Assembly (NCBI GenBank): GCA_964035545.1 | Contig: OZ037771.1 | Coordinates: forward strand, 1,860,001-1,924,000 | DNA: 64,000 bases | Reading direction: 5' to 3' | Source: Bugula neritina | Taxonomy: Eukaryota; Bryozoa; Gymnolaemata; Cheilostomatida; Bugulidae | Part shown: one piece after another, positions 23,557 to 37,070 of the stretch | Position numbering within the stretch: the stretch's first letter is position 1 | How the letters are laid out: every line of letters starts with the position of its first letter | Position numbers and translations under genes: made by a program | Notes under the pieces: generated by a model | What the model was told of the DNA's origin: nothing | Databases searched by the model: none | What the model saw: only the letters and a program-made list of their open reading frames with translations

Positions 23557-23918
23557 AGTAGTGTCTGAAATAAAAACCCACACAAATGATATTTACAGAA
23601 ATGCTTAATACGTTTTTGTGTTAAAGAAAGTTTACAAACTGTAATATATGCTACCCTCAGCTAAATATTACACTTTTGTTTAAAACAATTAAAAAATATT
23701 TACTGCAACATCACTGTTATAAGAAACTAAATCATAGTCTTACTTTCTTATTTTTATTCAAAATTGTGGAATGAAAACAAAAATTTCATGCAATGAAAAA
23801 TTTATATTACACATAAAATATAGTTTTTATGTAAATAACTTGAACATGTCATAAAAAATTTTGTTTAAATTAGATAATTATACAACAATTCCTAGATTTT
23901 GAAATAAATTAGACATAC

Positions 23919-24484
23919 CTGTACAGAATTGGTAGCTGTAGTTGTAGTAAGATTTTCCAATCAAATAAGTTTCTTTATCTAACTGATACTGAGGAATGTA
24001 AACATTGAGGCTTCTTGTTGAAACTGAGAGTACAACTTACTTCTACAAAAGCAAAGTGTAAAATGACTTCAAATAAAATGCTGGAACAGCTAAGTAATCA
24101 TATTGAATAATCCCAAAGCTTTCCTATTGTGTGAGAGCTATCTGGTAATTCAAAGTATTTTATAAAACAAGAAATACTTGATAATTGATTAGGTGCACTG
24201 TAAAGCCTGTAAAAATAGAAGCTTGAAGTGTAATTAAATGATTGTAAGCTGTAAATTACAGTTTACAGATGAAACTATTGTGTAGATAGCTAAGAGATTA
24301 GGTAAGAGTTCTTGGAACTGCTAAAACTTTTAAACTCGGCTGTCATTTTTAGACCAGAACTGGTGCCAGCAAGTTGGTAATTCTTATTAGCTCTACTCAC
24401 CTAACTGCTACAGTTTCAAGAAACTCATTGTGATAAACTTACTTATAACTGCCAGTCTAGTCACTGAATTTCTGTTTTGTCAAG
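23919..24484. promoter_or_regulatory. Divergent M2-3/P3 promoter region
   Basis: Copy of 10924-11486 with the same leader donors. It has a small local change near 24175 (TTGATAATTGATTAGG). Confidence 0.5.
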
Positions 24485-25023
24485 GTAGGTGGAAGTTACC
24501 TTAATTTATTTAATATATCTTAAAAAAGTAAAACTACGCAGAGTTGATATAAGTACATTTTATATCAACAGAAATTTTAAAATAATGGAGGGAATTCTTT
24601 TGAAATAAGCTTTTCAACATATTATGGTAAACATAAAAGTTGTTGTATTTGTTATTAAACATGTAAATCATTATAGTACTGATTCATAAGCAATATTAAA
24701 TTTAAATAAAATAAATGTCAATATGGTGGAAAATGCAAATAATGCAATCTTAACTTGTTGGTGTAAGGCTAGATTTCTGTTTGAGTATGGAAGCCATGTT
24801 TGAATTAGTAGATTGTAAAAATTTACTTATATTATAAACACCTTCATTTCAGTAGTTTTTCAGATAGTTTTTCTGAAGTATATATTATTCTGCTTGAGTT
24901 TTGACGTCAATTAACTTTAAATTCTGTTTTAAGAATAAGCAAGCATATAGTATACACATCTGATGGATAAAGGTATCGTGTTTAATTTATTGTACTCTAT
25001 TTTTACAGATATATATTGAAATC

Positions 25024-25425
25024 ATGAGAACTCCACCTAGACAGAGAGCAGACAACTCTTGTCCCTGTATCAAGCAGAAAATAAAAGATAAAAGGCAAAC
25101 AATATTGGATATTGGCTCAGAGAGAATACATAAACTAAATGCTAAAGATAGAAATCTCCATAAAAGGCTGGTAGTACTCAAAGCCCTAAAACTAGTGAAC
25201 CGTCTGCCAGCAAAAACTTTTCAAAAGCAACTGTTGGCTGTTTGCCCGGAGGTGGGGGTGTGCTTGCACGCTGGCAGAAACCCCCCTCTACCAGAAATTA
25301 GAGAAGCACCAGCTATTGAGCCTATTACTGCAGTTGAAGAAGCAGTTTTAGATATATTTATTGATGACGACACAGTAGCTTCTGTCTTTGAAGACCTTGA
25401 TGAGTTTTCGGAAAGCTATGAGTGA
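25024..25425 (+). CDS. P3: small CxC-x64-CxH family protein, 133 aa
   Basis: Intact P copy: C13-P-C15, CPEVGVCLH (C80, H82), FQKQLL, acidic tail with DDDTVASVFEDLDEFSESYE. Exon begins at 25009 after TTTTACAG. The intronic CACGTG of P1 and P2 is changed to ATCGTG. It is the last member of the three-unit array, and its 3' flank runs into the TNF-B promoter region rather than into another M1 gene. Confidence 0.75.
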   Translation: MRTPPRQRADNSCPCIKQKIKDKRQTILDIGSERIHKLNAKDRNLHKRLVVLKALKLVNRLPAKTFQKQLLAVCPEVGVCLHAGRNPPLPEIREAPAIEPITAVEEAVLDIFIDDDTVASVFEDLDEFSESYE

Positions 25426-26783
25426 TAGTTGACTATCTTAATCAGATAAAGGAGTTGTGCTCTTCTGTACATATAATATGATACAATAGATTTATACTTG
25501 ATTGTTGTCTCCTCCTGTTTCAACTACAGATGAGCTCTTATGTATGCTGCTTTTATGTATGACTACATACACTGTGTGTCTTTTACTAATAAATGAATGT
25601 AAACATATTCTATTTAACTAACTTCCACAATGTATATATAAATATAACAATTAAATACGGAATTAAAAGTTTAATGAATGCATGACATGTTAATAAAACT
25701 ATAGCAATGTAATATAAATCTAGAAATTTGATATAAATATAACAATGTTTGATTTTTAACACATAGCCCATAGACTTAAAGCTTTTTCAGTCAACTCAGC
25801 TTTGCTATGGCCCGAACTATGAAAGCACATATTATATACATCAAAGCAACCTAATCCCCTATCAAAGAATAATTATAATTATATAATTTAGCTAAGTTCT
25901 AATCACAGTGCCAATTTGACAAAAATAAACTATTTCTAATATATATCTTATCTATTTTATAAATACTTTATAGTTTGAGGTTTTTTGCTTATTTTATGAC
26001 TATCTGCTGGATATATAACCAGGAAAAATAGGCTTGCAATACCTTTAAACTATTATAAGTAGAAAACTTCAGTCGATAACTTAAACATGTGATTGGTCCA
26101 TTATGTAACACCCTATAGCACACTATTGCAACCAGGAAAGCACATCAACAGGGGTGTACGTATAATATATACAGCCATAGGGGTCAAGAGGTATTGGTTT
26201 ATTTAGGTATAATCATTCCCTTTTTGCAGAGAACAACTTCAACAAACAAGTACAAAATAAGCTAGCTATAGTTTATCAGTTATTTTTATTCTTAGTACAA
26301 CAAAAGCTAAATGGGATTCATGCCAGTTTTGTTTGTTTGTTTGTTTGTTTATTTGTTATGTTGAATCAAAAGCTCAACTACACAATAAAACTATTATAGC
26401 AACATGATAAATAATTTTTTGTTGAACTCAGTAAGCTCTTTACTTTTTCTCAAAAATGTTCCACAATTTTTTTATTTCTAAATCTTAACATTTCTTTGAA
26501 TCCTGAGAAAAATAAAATTTAAAGTCAAAACAATGTAAATATAAAAAAACTGTATCGTAAGTCAGGCGCAAAGACAATTCAGAGCAGCAATTTGTCATGC
26601 ATTGGTTAGGAGTGTATAGTTAAATAAAACATTTGTGACACTACTGCATATATGTGACAATCTGCATCCACCCCTTATCACTATGGATACTTCAAAAGCA
26701 AGGCACCTAATTGGGTAAAGCAGAGTAGCCAGGAGAGGTTGGAACAGAAAGAAATTAAAACATCTGCTAAGAAGCCAACCAGA
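25426..26783. other. P3 3' flank and TNF-B upstream region
   Basis: 25585-25960 matches the segment found after TNF-A (5340-5590) and TNF-B (32860-33170). After about 25980 the sequence is not shared with the units and leads to TNF-B. A TTTG tetranucleotide run is at 26330-26355. No further gene is seen, and the TNF-B promoter must lie here but I cannot place its start site. Confidence 0.5.
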
Positions 26784-29700
26784 ATGACAGAGTGGTGGAG
26801 CTCACAGAGAAATCTCATGTCCCAGCTTCATTCTAAAGAACACAGAATGCAGAAACTAACCAACATAAAAGTGGACATGAAAGACCACAGCGGGAAACGA
26901 GAGGAAAGAAACAACTGTGGAATCTGTGTGCTCTTCACCATCTTTCTCGTCTTTGTCTTCATAGTTGCCATGATCTGCATTGGAGTCGTCTACATCCAAA
27001 ACCTGCAGACAAACCTGGTTAACCTGGAGAAGCGAGTCAGAGACTTGGAAAGGCAGTCTTCCAAGCAAACAACCTTCAAGGTAAGTATACCGGTATATTA
27101 TTGTGTAATTGCTGTTTTTGATAGTTTATTTGAATTATTAGTACAAGACAAATGTTAAAAAAATACATTTGATTTGCTTTTTAATACCTTTAACTGACAA
27201 TCGTTAGTTAGGAAACGTAGGTAGTTTCACATTGTTATGCTTGCTGTTAACCTTAAGAATATCTTTGTTTTTTAAATAAACACAACCCAAAGTAGTTTTA
27301 GCAATGAGGAAGTAACCTACTTGTCTGGGTAGTTATATGAAAGCAACACACTTTGAATGCTAAAAGTTTATCTAGTGTTGAAATAAGTGACTGTCGAACT
27401 TGTGACAGTTTTGTTACAGGATACATTTTTGTTCATACAGTCTTCTCTTAAGAAACACTCCTTCAACTCTGCAGCTTAAAACTAATACATGCTTTAAATA
27501 ATATATAAATGCAACATTATATGTGATAACTTAGAAGTCATAAACTTGTAGTAAGTTAATTGTAATGTACTGTTCATATATGTCTTAGTCATTAGGTGAC
27601 TGACTGCTGCAGGTTGAAGCTGTACATACTCCCAGCGTACTTGTTTGCAGTAGATAACAAGCAGTTTGCATTGTTGGCATTATCATATTTCTTTTGAGAG
27701 TATTTTGATATTTGAGCGATAAATTGTTGATAATTATTTTGGCAAGCTACCCAAAGATTATATAAGCTGTATCTAGTTCCTTGTATGGTATCACAGCCCC
27801 ATGACTAGTATTAGACTAGTTTCTGTTATTTCAAAGTCAGTTTTCAAAACGCAAACGCACCAGGGTCTAGTAATTCTGACGTTGCTGCAAATTTTAGGTC
27901 ATTAATTATAATTCACTGATCAAAAACACCTCTGTTTAATGTGTTTTAAAATAAACCAATTCTAATTAGAACTCAATGATAAACAAAACATAAGAAAACT
28001 CCAAAATAAAAAAAGAGTTTTTGAGTAAATTTTGAGTGAGTTTTTGAGTGAGTTTTTGAGTAAGTGAGTGAGTGTGTTAGTTAGTGAATGAGTTAGTGTG
28101 AGTGAGTGAACAACAATTGTTGACAACCACAGTTAATGATTTACTTAGCAACTGGAGCGCAGGGGAATTTTTAGGTCCTTAGGATTCTACTAGCTGATTA
28201 ACCTGGGACTTCCCCTTGTTTCTCGCAAAAGACCCACAAGCTTTTGATTGATGAATAGCTTCAGATTAGCATTGATTTTGCTAACATAAGTATGTCAACA
28301 TTTCAAAAACATGGAAACTTATCTTGAAATTTTCCTGGAAGGAGAGTGTCCATACATTGATAAAGTGTCACAGTTTAATGTACACTGGATAAAGATTAAT
28401 ATTACCAAGAGCTTTTATCCTTACTGTCTATCTCACTAACAAAACAAGCGTCAACTAGTCTCGTTACTTTATCCATCTTGGAGATTTAAATTTATAATGA
28501 AACTTATAATAACTGAAGTTTTAATGTAATACTTTAAATTTGTTTGATTTGGAAGCTTCTAGGTTTATAAAATCTTTCTGAATGCATGTGTTATAGATTT
28601 TTTCAGTGGTTGTGTGCCCACAAATATATATCTAATTTTTTCAGAAAACTGCAGCTATGAAATAAAAAACAACTTGGTGCACACATGGATGGTTTATTTT
28701 GGACTAATGTAAGACCTCCTGCTAAGATATTGTTATTATGTTTCCTGGCAGAATTGAAATAATGAGCTATAATATAATTATAAATAGAAAGCAGTCAACT
28801 GTACAACTCTTATAGAAATTACCCTGGATTTTTGGCAGCAGCTACCAGCTAACAGTGTAAACAAAGTTATCAAGAGTTATCAATACAATATATATGCATA
28901 TCCAGCTTTAGATTAAACAAGAGTTTGTTTTAATAGATATAATATAATACTATATTCATTTGCATTATTTATTCAACATTTTTAGAGCAAAGACAATAGA
29001 GAGGAGAAGGCAACTCTAAGAATCAAAAGGAACACACATGATCACGATGAAGGAGAAGACGACCACATCCGGCTGGAGCACCACGGTCAGTTAACTTGCA
29101 ATAACTTTGCTAGGAAATATGTAACATATTATTATGTTACATATTTCCTTAGAATGCTATTTGGTTTGCTCTATTAATATACTGCCTAAGATGTGTAAAA
29201 GTGCAAAATGTATCAACCAAAGTTATGGGATAATCACAAAGTAAAACTTCATGTTTCAGGTATACCCACCCACCATGTTGCCTACATCTTTGGAGATCCC
29301 AAGAAAGTTGAGGAGCATGTTTTACGTAACGGTAACAGAAAAATATATAACAACATAGCTGTTGTAGTATAATTTAATCCTTAATATTATATTACAATAT
29401 AGCTATCATATTATCATAATGGCATAAATTTGTCATCATTTTGCGTGGGAGCAGATATAATTGTAAACAAAAATTTTTCATCAGCTAAATTAATTTGCCT
29501 CTTATTGAAATACTAATTTTGCAAAACCTGGTGACTAAATGTTAGGAGTACAACTCCTACTAACTTACACACATACCTTGTTAGGAAAACTACATGATAA
29601 TATATAGGCATCAAACCTATAGTTTTTCAATAATGTATGACACTCATTCCTTAACTTTGCAAATAGTATGTAATATATTATGATATCTATTAGGGCATGC

Positions 29701-32379
29701 TATGTGACCAGCTTTCATTATGTGCAGCCATATTCAAAAATACACTTACAGTCAGCTATAGACTGTGGTTTCACACACCTTAAATTGAAAATTATAAACA
29801 TTGGATTTTTGATTGTAAATTCTGATGACAATTCAATACAATGAAATTATTGAAAAAAGAAATAAGCTGCAATTAAAACCTGTACACGCAACTATTTTGT
29901 TCTTTAAAGCACAATCAAAGGCTTGCATTATATATGAAACTTGAATCAACAATCGATTTAATGAATAAATTGCACTCTTGCTGTGAAAGATTGATAAAGT
30001 TAAAAACTTGCAAACAATAAATCGAGCAATATTTGCACGCATTTTTTATGAAATGAAAAATAGAACAGAACTCATTAACTTTTGGAGACAAATTACAGCT
30101 GAAATAAAAGCTTTGAAATAAAAGTTGAATGAATAAAGCTGCAGTGCTAACCAGATTATTATTCTATACACACCACCTTCCTACTATTTCGGCAGATTCA
30201 TCTCATTGGTTTCCAAACGACCTGTCTAACTACGATAGATCGGAATATGGAAACAAGTATTTTGAAAGAATTGACAACCAGATATGGTGCCCTGCCCCCA
30301 GTAAAAATGGATATGGGCGTTACCAGACTACTGGTAAGTACATTAGTACTATCACTGATGTTTTCATTGGTTAAACGTTTTAGGTTTATTTTCTTTTGAC
30401 GCTCTGTTTAAACCAAATGGTAAAAAAAATGGGTGTGATGGCACCTTAATGGTGAATATAAAAAACCGGGTGCATTTTTTTGTGCAAAGAAAGTTCACGG
30501 ACAGGCAGACAAAATGTTGTTAACTTGTAAGCCAGCTTTGAATCATAATTTCCGTGTGATACTGATCAGGCTACCACCTAACGAAGCCCAATTTTTGTTT
30601 CGAATAAAATGAGGCACAAATTTATAATTTAATATTGTAATATTTTATAGCTTTTCTTTATAATGTTTTTGTTGCACTTTGCAAACGACTCATTTTTCAA
30701 GAAAGAAAATTGCCCTTATTGGCTTCTTTCCATAGTTAAGCATGACATAACAGCTACTTTTAATATTTTTAAGATGAGCAAAAATTTTCCGGTAAAATAA
30801 GGTCTTAAACTAACTTTTTTATTCACCGATAGACAATATTTTTAGTACCAGGCTCGTTAGATTTACAAATACTCTCAATGAACTTCAGCTGCACATTATT
30901 TGAAAACTTCCTTCAAACTTTTTGGACAAGCATTTTCATCATATCATAGTTATTGATTAGATATATTTATAATTGCTATCTTTAATACAAAGCAGATACA
31001 TTTTAAATTTGTTTTTAGAATTTGAATTATTTTAAAAAAAATTCAACTAAATTAAATAAAAGAACTGACCTCTAATTATCTGTCACAGGATCACCTTTTT
31101 TAAACTTAGCTTAATACTGTTATACCCTTTTGACAATTTTTTTTTACATATTTGCTTATATTTGTAGTCAAAAATCCCTTTTACGACTACTTTGCAAAAG
31201 CTGGGTGGATGAAAAACAATCATCGTTCTCATGAAAATTACGAGCTGCACAGTGATGGAAAAATCTCAGTGAAGAAAGCCGGGCTGTACATTGTACACGC
31301 CAGTGTAAGTTTAATAAAAGCAACGTGGTAATATTATAACAAAATCAAATGCTACTTCAAACTGTTTAAAAAATATTTTTCTCGCATTTTGAATTATAAG
31401 TTATGACTGTTTAATTTTTTTTTAATGTTTCTCGTTTATCTTTGTTTTATTTCTTAATAAAATTTATAAAGAGCATCAATTAACAAAACTTATGCTGAGC
31501 ATGCAATCAAAATTATCTACTTTTGTAGTAAATAACGAAATTTCAATTTTACTTTTTAGATCCATTTCAGCGACCTAACAAAAAGGGATAACCCATACTA
31601 TGGAGTATACAAGACTGACCGTAATGAGAATAATACAGCTTTAATTAGTAAATGTGTTGCGACAACGTTTGAAAACCCAGAAGAAGATATACTAGGAGTG
31701 TACCCATGTCAAGCTTGGCAGGTGAGTCATAAGTTGCAAACCACCTGTTTATGCAAATAAAGTAAGAAAATAATAAACAGTTAACTGCTTTCAAATTGCT
31801 AAGCTATATTGCTCATTAAATAGCTGCTTTGTCTGAGTTGTTATACAAGAATAAAAATGTTGATCTAAGTGAAAATATTTATCAATATTATATTTTGTTA
31901 TAAACTTTGCAAATATCTGTTGAGATAGGTGGTTTAATTTGGATGTGCTAAAACATACAATCTTTTAAAATTTAGTAAAACAGCACTACCCAAACTATTG
32001 TACATACGTTTAACTACAAATTGTAATATTTAATTTTTTAGAATTTAATTTTGTTTTCTGTTGTTGTACTATATATAAAGACAGCAAACCTCAATCTAAT
32101 TTTTCAACATTACATATTATACAAAGAGCTGAATGACTAACACATATTGGGAATTCTGAGACAGTTTTAAGCATCTCAGCTGACACTAATGTTTATAAAT
32201 AATTGAATACTTTCTAATTTAATAGATATTTAATAATGTTTGTTTTAATCTTGTAGCTGGTGCCTCTAGAGCAAGGAGATTTAGTTTACCTGAAAATTTC
32301 TGGTTACACCTGGTTTAGAGTTGAGAAAGAAACCTTCCACCTTGCCCTTATACGCCTTAACAAAGAAAGACTAGAGTAA
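26784..32379 (+). CDS. TNF-B: TNF superfamily ligand, 342 aa, seven exons
   Basis: Type II membrane cytokine. Exons: 26784-27080, 28986-29085, 29260-29331, 30196-30333, 31168-31304, 31560-31721, 32257-32379. All junctions are GT/AG and the frame closes at 1029 bases. Start: first ATG (MTEWWSS); only a TTG lies further upstream in frame. Residues 1-44 cytoplasmic, membrane helix about 46-71, coiled stalk 72-99, furin site RIKR at 111-114, then the TNF homology domain from HVAYIFGD. Typical motifs: GLYIVHA, YYGVYKT, paired cysteines in exon 6, GDLVYLKISGY, final strand FHLALIRL. It is a recent duplicate of TNF-A, and introns align too. In exon 4 it has APSKNGYGR where TNF-A has the basic RRKR. 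Confidence 0.92.
28013..28108. repeat. GAGT/GAGTTTTT simple repeat (duplicate copy)
   Basis: Counterpart of 398-488 inside TNF-B intron 1. Confidence 0.8.
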
Positions 32380-33834
32380 AGTTGTAGTAGAACTGACCCA
32401 GCAATCAGACTAGCAACCAGCCTAGCAACAAGCAGAGCACCCTTTAAAAGTTAGAAAGCATGTCTAAGCATATTTTTTAGTTGGTATTTTTTAGCTTTAC
32501 AAACACAGAAATTTTAAAAAATACGTTATTCAAGCTGCTTTTATAAGTTTAAATGTTTAAGTTGCATATCTAACCTTTTTGAGTGTACATTTTAGTAGAG
32601 TGAGACAGTTGTTTAATCTTTGCTAATACATGTAAAATTTCTTTTTTTAATATTTTTGCTCTAAAATAATTTTGTTTCATAGACTTATATGTTTGTATAT
32701 AACCATGCATACAACTTTTTCTATAATTTGATAGTATTTGATATTTTATTGGAAATCCCGGTACATAAAACTACATATTTTATATAATATACTATCTCAC
32801 TATATTTTTAATTATATATAAATATATAAATGATTTACTAGTAAATGAATGTAAATATATTCTATTTGACTAACTTTCACAATGTCTGTACAATCATAAC
32901 AATCAGAAACACTAATGAAAATTTAATGAATGAATCAGAAATTATTAAAACTATAGCAATGTAATATGAATCTAACAATCTGATATAAATATAACAATAT
33001 TTGAATTTTAAAATATATTCCATAGACTTGAAGCTTTTTCGGTCAACTCAGCTTTGGTATGGCTCGAACTATGAAAGCACATATTATATACATTAAAGCA
33101 ACCTAATTCCTTATCAAAGAATAATTATAATTATATAATCTAATCTAATCGCAATGACAATGTGACAAAAATAAGCTATTTAGAGACCTAACTCATATCT
33201 GTTTTATAAACACTTTATAGTTAATGGGTATGTGCTTAACAAAGAGAAGCTAACGCTAGTATATATGCAAAACAATTCCACTTAATAAAAATTAAAAACT
33301 ATTTTTTCATATATATAGATAAAGAAACTGTATCTTCAGTACTGAAAGGCCTTGCAGAGTTTTTTTGCAAGGTTGAAGTGCCAGCTTACCATCTTATAGT
33401 GTTATAAATAAATAATAACTTTAAAATAACTCTTTTATGTTAATATATTCAGTTATAATAACTATTATTATAGGCTTTAAACCTGTACATTAGCATTCTA
33501 AATGTCTTATTCTACTAGAAATGTGAAATTATAGCCTGATTGCTTATGATAAAAAAAGAGTGACTAAATTAATTTACAAATAAATTTATTCTCAAAATGA
33601 ACAGAGCCATCTGTTCAATACAATTTAAATTTTCCAGCATAAAAAAACTACAACTCTACATACATATACCAGTTACATTATATATGAATATAATCTTCTC
33701 AAAACACCAGAAAAGGACAGAACACAGGGAAACATTTAGAAAGAAATGGAAAGGGAACTTGTAGATTAAAGTTTATTTACAGGCTAATGTTGTGAAGAGT
33801 TGAATCTTTATGCATGTCAGTTCAGGTTGATGGC
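32380..33834. other. TNF-B 3' flank fused to P-type 3' flank, then M1-4 3' flank
   Basis: The join between TNF flank and P-type 3' UTR (TTTACTAGTAAATGAATG, near 32842) matches the join beside TNF-A. A relic P C-terminus (DKETVSSVLKGLAEFF) is at 33318-33380. No intact gene here. Confidence 0.6.
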
Positions 33835-34377
33835 TCAAAGGTTATGGAAATAGTCTAATATAGAAGTTATGATTTCATCACTTTCAGGATCATCATCTAC
33901 AGGTGTGTGAGTTGTCTCCCCAACACTGGGTGTGGAATCACCAGCAATGCTTGTATTCCCTGCAGTATTTGGTTGGTTATCAACATGTCCATTGAGGTCA
34001 TGACCTTCAAGATGGTCACTGTGCACAACTCGGCTTCTACTTTGACTTTTTAGTCTTTCTAGCTGTTCGGTTCGGCCATTTTGTACTCTACTTCCTTCAC
34101 TATTGTTTGAAGGATTTGAAGGAAGCACATGGGAACACAATCCTTCTTCTGGACACATTTTCAAAAACTGCTTTCTAAATCGAGACTTGGGCAAGAAGTA
34201 AATTCTGCAGAGGGTGTTACGAAGAGCCAATTGCTTTTGCAAGTTTTTATCTTTTGCTTTGAGCTCTTCAAGATTCTCCACTCCTAGTTCAAGCCATTGC
34301 TTACGCCTTTTCTCTATCATCTTCTTGATGCAAAAACAAGAGCGGTTGCCTCTGTTTCTTCTGATGGTAACCCTCAT
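33835..34377 (-). CDS. M1-4: small CxC-x64-CxH family protein, 180 aa
   Basis: The most diverged M1 copy but intact: C14-F-C16, FRKQFL, CPEEGLCSH (C81, H83), same length. Changes include IKKMIEKRRKQWLEL and NLQKQLALRN. The tail (ESDEIITSILDYFHNL) is closest to M1-1, as expected if TNF-A with M1-1 and TNF-B with M1-4 were duplicated together. Exon begins at 34385. The TG array of the other copies, with the DNA next to it, is missing here. Confidence 0.75.
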   Translation of the reverse strand: MRVTIRRNRGNRSCFCIKKMIEKRRKQWLELGVENLEELKAKDKNLQKQLALRNTLCRIYFLPKSRFRKQFLKMCPEEGLCSHVLPSNPSNNSEGSRVQNGRTEQLERLKSQSRSRVVHSDHLEGHDLNGHVDNQPNTAGNTSIAGDSTPSVGETTHTPVDDDPESDEIITSILDYFHNL

Positions 34378-34579
34378 TCTTCTACCTATGAAATAATCTA
34401 TGATTTAAGTTTGAGGTTTATCACTGCTTCAATCTCCCTCTCTCTGGAAAACTTAAACACAAAGACAACTTTAACATCAATGAATTTTAAAATAGAATTA
34501 CAATTTTGACTATGTACTTTTATAGTCGGTGTTTTAAATCTTTCCATATAAAAACTTGGATAATTTATAGCACCCTTAC

Positions 34580-34630
34580 CTTGTTAGAAGCACTCACTGT
34601 ATTCAATCAGTTATAATGTTTTATATTTAA
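34580..34630 (-). promoter_or_regulatory. M1-4 promoter and leader exon
   Basis: Same leader end (AACAAG with donor at 34579) and AAATATAAAA on the minus strand near 34618-34629. Confidence 0.4.
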
Positions 34631-34677
34631 ATTGAGTCCTATTTACCAACTTTTATTGAGTATTCTCGGTATTTCAG

Positions 34678-34772
34678 ATCTGTTAGACAGTGGGAACACA
34701 ACCTGCTTCTACCAAAACGTAAATACAAATGATCATGGTGGCAAAGTTCTGATAATCTTTTGGCTTTATTAG
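34678..34772 (+). other. Conserved 95-nt open stretch (copy 4)
   Basis: Same length and frame as the other three. It ends KVLIIFWLY and stop. Confidence 0.35.
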
Positions 34773-36401
34773 TAGTTAAAGCTTTCTGTTGTATTTACTT
34801 GAATAGACTCTTAATGAAATAGCTTTTCCATAATGCAATTTATTATCATAATTGTAGCAAAAAAAGCTAATAGAATCCTGGTTTATTCATTTTATAAGAA
34901 TAATGGTGCTTTAATTAAATTCTCTTAATTAATAGAAAAATGCTATAATTATAAGACATTCTCTAACTATTCAATATTATTTATGCTTTTATAATGTTAC
35001 AAAATGTATATTGTTATTAATTATATATTTTGATAACCCGTTAAACTTGTCTTTAAATTCAGTTACATTATATGTAATACAATAGTCTATACATAAAGCC
35101 CATATTTGACTTTTTTGTTTTTGATTAAGTTGAATTCATGTTGAATTTGAGAAGTTTGGTAATTTAGTAACGATAATAATGTCTAAAATAAAATCCACAT
35201 GATCTGGAAGATTATTTGTGTAAAAACTTGAAGATTTAAAAAAACACCCATTTTGCTTGACATTATAACTCAAAGTAATATTGCATATTCCAATATACTT
35301 CAACATTATTTTGCAGTAGCTTCAGAAATATATACATGTAATACAGAAACATAATTTGCAATTGTCTTCTGCTGTTACTTAACATAGAGCTAAATGTATA
35401 TATCTTTATAATGCACTGCTATGCAATAGAATATAATCTAACAAATGAGCTAGCTTTTAATATTGCACCAACTATCAAACTTTGAACGAGTTTTAATCTC
35501 TAAGATAATTACTCAAAGCATCGTTGTATAAAATCTAATTTTCCACGCAAAAACCCAGGTCAAGTTAAATGCATGTTTTATACTCGTAGAAGTTTGGAGA
35601 GGTGTAAAGACATCCAATGCACGCAAAGCAACTTTTTTTCAATTTGAAATGCTTATTTATCCAAAACTACATAGTATTTTAAAAAGTTGGTGAACAGACA
35701 CTGAAGTAATAGAAGCTGCTTTTAATTATGTACAACAATCCTATATATTATGTTGTATGCTCTTTGTGCTTAATTATAAAACAATTTCTGATTGATCTTG
35801 CCCTTATCAAACTAATAAGTTGAACTAACAACTAAAGTTAAAAAATTTACTTTCCTACTATAAGTGAAAGCTTTGCATAAGCAATAATTGAACACTCCAG
35901 TTCTGAGGATTATTTGTTCTATATTTGTAGTAATTTTATTACGTGATTATGTAACAAAAGTTTAACTGATTGCTTTCATACCATTTCATGCAATAATCAG
36001 ATTATTACAAATTACCCAAATTATTTAAGATGTGGTAATCTAGTTTATGAAATAGAAATCAGAATAGAATGCCTGCTTATAGGGTTATGCTGCAAATGCA
36101 TGACTAGGCCACCATATTGAATAAATGAAATAATTGTGGTAGCATTTAATTTTATCTTCTAAAATACATTGAAATTGATAGTTGATTGTACAGATTTAAA
36201 TACAATAAATAAAACAAAAAGAAAGATGTGTAGCATTACATCACATAAGGAGACAAGAAATATACAGAGTGTGTTAGTAAGTAAGTTGAACCTGTTAGAG
36301 AAATTTGAAGAGTATCTACCATAAAAACTGGTGAAGTCTGTAAAATAAATTTAAAAAGTCTAGTTGCATAGAGCGTTTATATTATATTGGTAAGTTGTAT
36401 C
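34773..36401. other. Unit 4 spacer
   Basis: Shared in large part with 14511-15950, including the block at about 35785 (TGATCTTGCCCTTATCAAAC). No gene is seen. The right end is the 3' UTR of the chimeric gene. Confidence 0.5.
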
Positions 36402-37070
36402 TCAAAGTGTCTGAAGATATTGTTCTAAGAATTCTGCAGCTCTATTACATTCATATTCATCATCATTGAAAGCTTGAGGGAACTCATTAAAACTATCAGA
36501 ACTTGCCAAGATAAAATCATGGGTAAAATTATCGCTGTTGTTACTTTCCTCCATCTCCTCTCCATCTCCAGATTTATTTTTTACCTGGTCATTATCAGTG
36601 TAGCTCTGTCCACCAAAACAAGCATTGAAGTCCTGTTCGAGATAACTAAGAAAGCTCTCTGCATCAGGGCTAATCTCACTGCTATAGTCATCAAAATCTT
36701 CCGCAAAGTTCTCATCATCAGAATCTTCACTACTGTCTTCATCAAACTCCATGCTATCTTCGCTTTCATCTTCAGAAACTGAGCTCTCTTCTCCACTATC
36801 TGAGGAAGCCGATGGGGGTACATGGGGACATAATCCCTCTTCTGGCCACATTTCTAAAAATTGCTTTCTAAACTGAGATTTAGACAAGCAATGAATTCCG
36901 TTGAGGGTGTTCCACAGAATTACTTGTTTCTGCATATTTCTATCCTTTCCTGTTAGTTCTTCCAGATTTTCTTGTCCCATTTCTAACCATTGTTTTCGCC
37001 TTTTTTTTATTTTTCTTTTGATGCAAAAACAAGGATTGTTTCCTCTATTTCTTTGAGTGGTAATGCTCAT
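36402..37070 (-). CDS. M1/M2 chimeric CxC-x64-CxH protein, 222 aa
   Basis: Start MSITTQRNRG at 37070, eight bases after an AG acceptor (exon begins 37078); an upstream in-frame ATG lies in the intron. The N-terminal half is M1-like (RNRGN, CFCIKRKIKKRRKQWLE, FRKQFLEM, PEEGLCPH), with the x64 spacing kept but W in place of the cysteine before PEEG. The C-terminal half is M2-like and even more acidic (runs such as SEDESEDSMEFDEDSSEDSD), with the M2 signatures EEMEESNNSDNFTHD, FNEFPQAFNDD and the exact end EFLEQYLQTL. The upstream leader and TATA block also match M1, not M2. It is a natural fusion of the two subfamilies, or the ancestral form from which both derive. No P gene diverges from it. 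Confidence 0.75.
   Translation of the reverse strand: MSITTQRNRGNNPCFCIKRKIKKRRKQWLEMGQENLEELTGKDRNMQKQVILWNTLNGIHCLSKSQFRKQFLEMWPEEGLCPHVPPSASSDSGEESSVSEDESEDSMEFDEDSSEDSDDENFAEDFDDYSSEISPDAESFLSYLEQDFNACFGGQSYTDNDQVKNKSGDGEEMEESNNSDNFTHDFILASSDSFNEFPQAFNDDEYECNRAAEFLEQYLQTL

Noticed and set aside
26739-26783. Start of TNF-B at 26739
   Set aside because: The codon there is TTG; the first in-frame ATG is at 26784 and gives a normal type II anchor.
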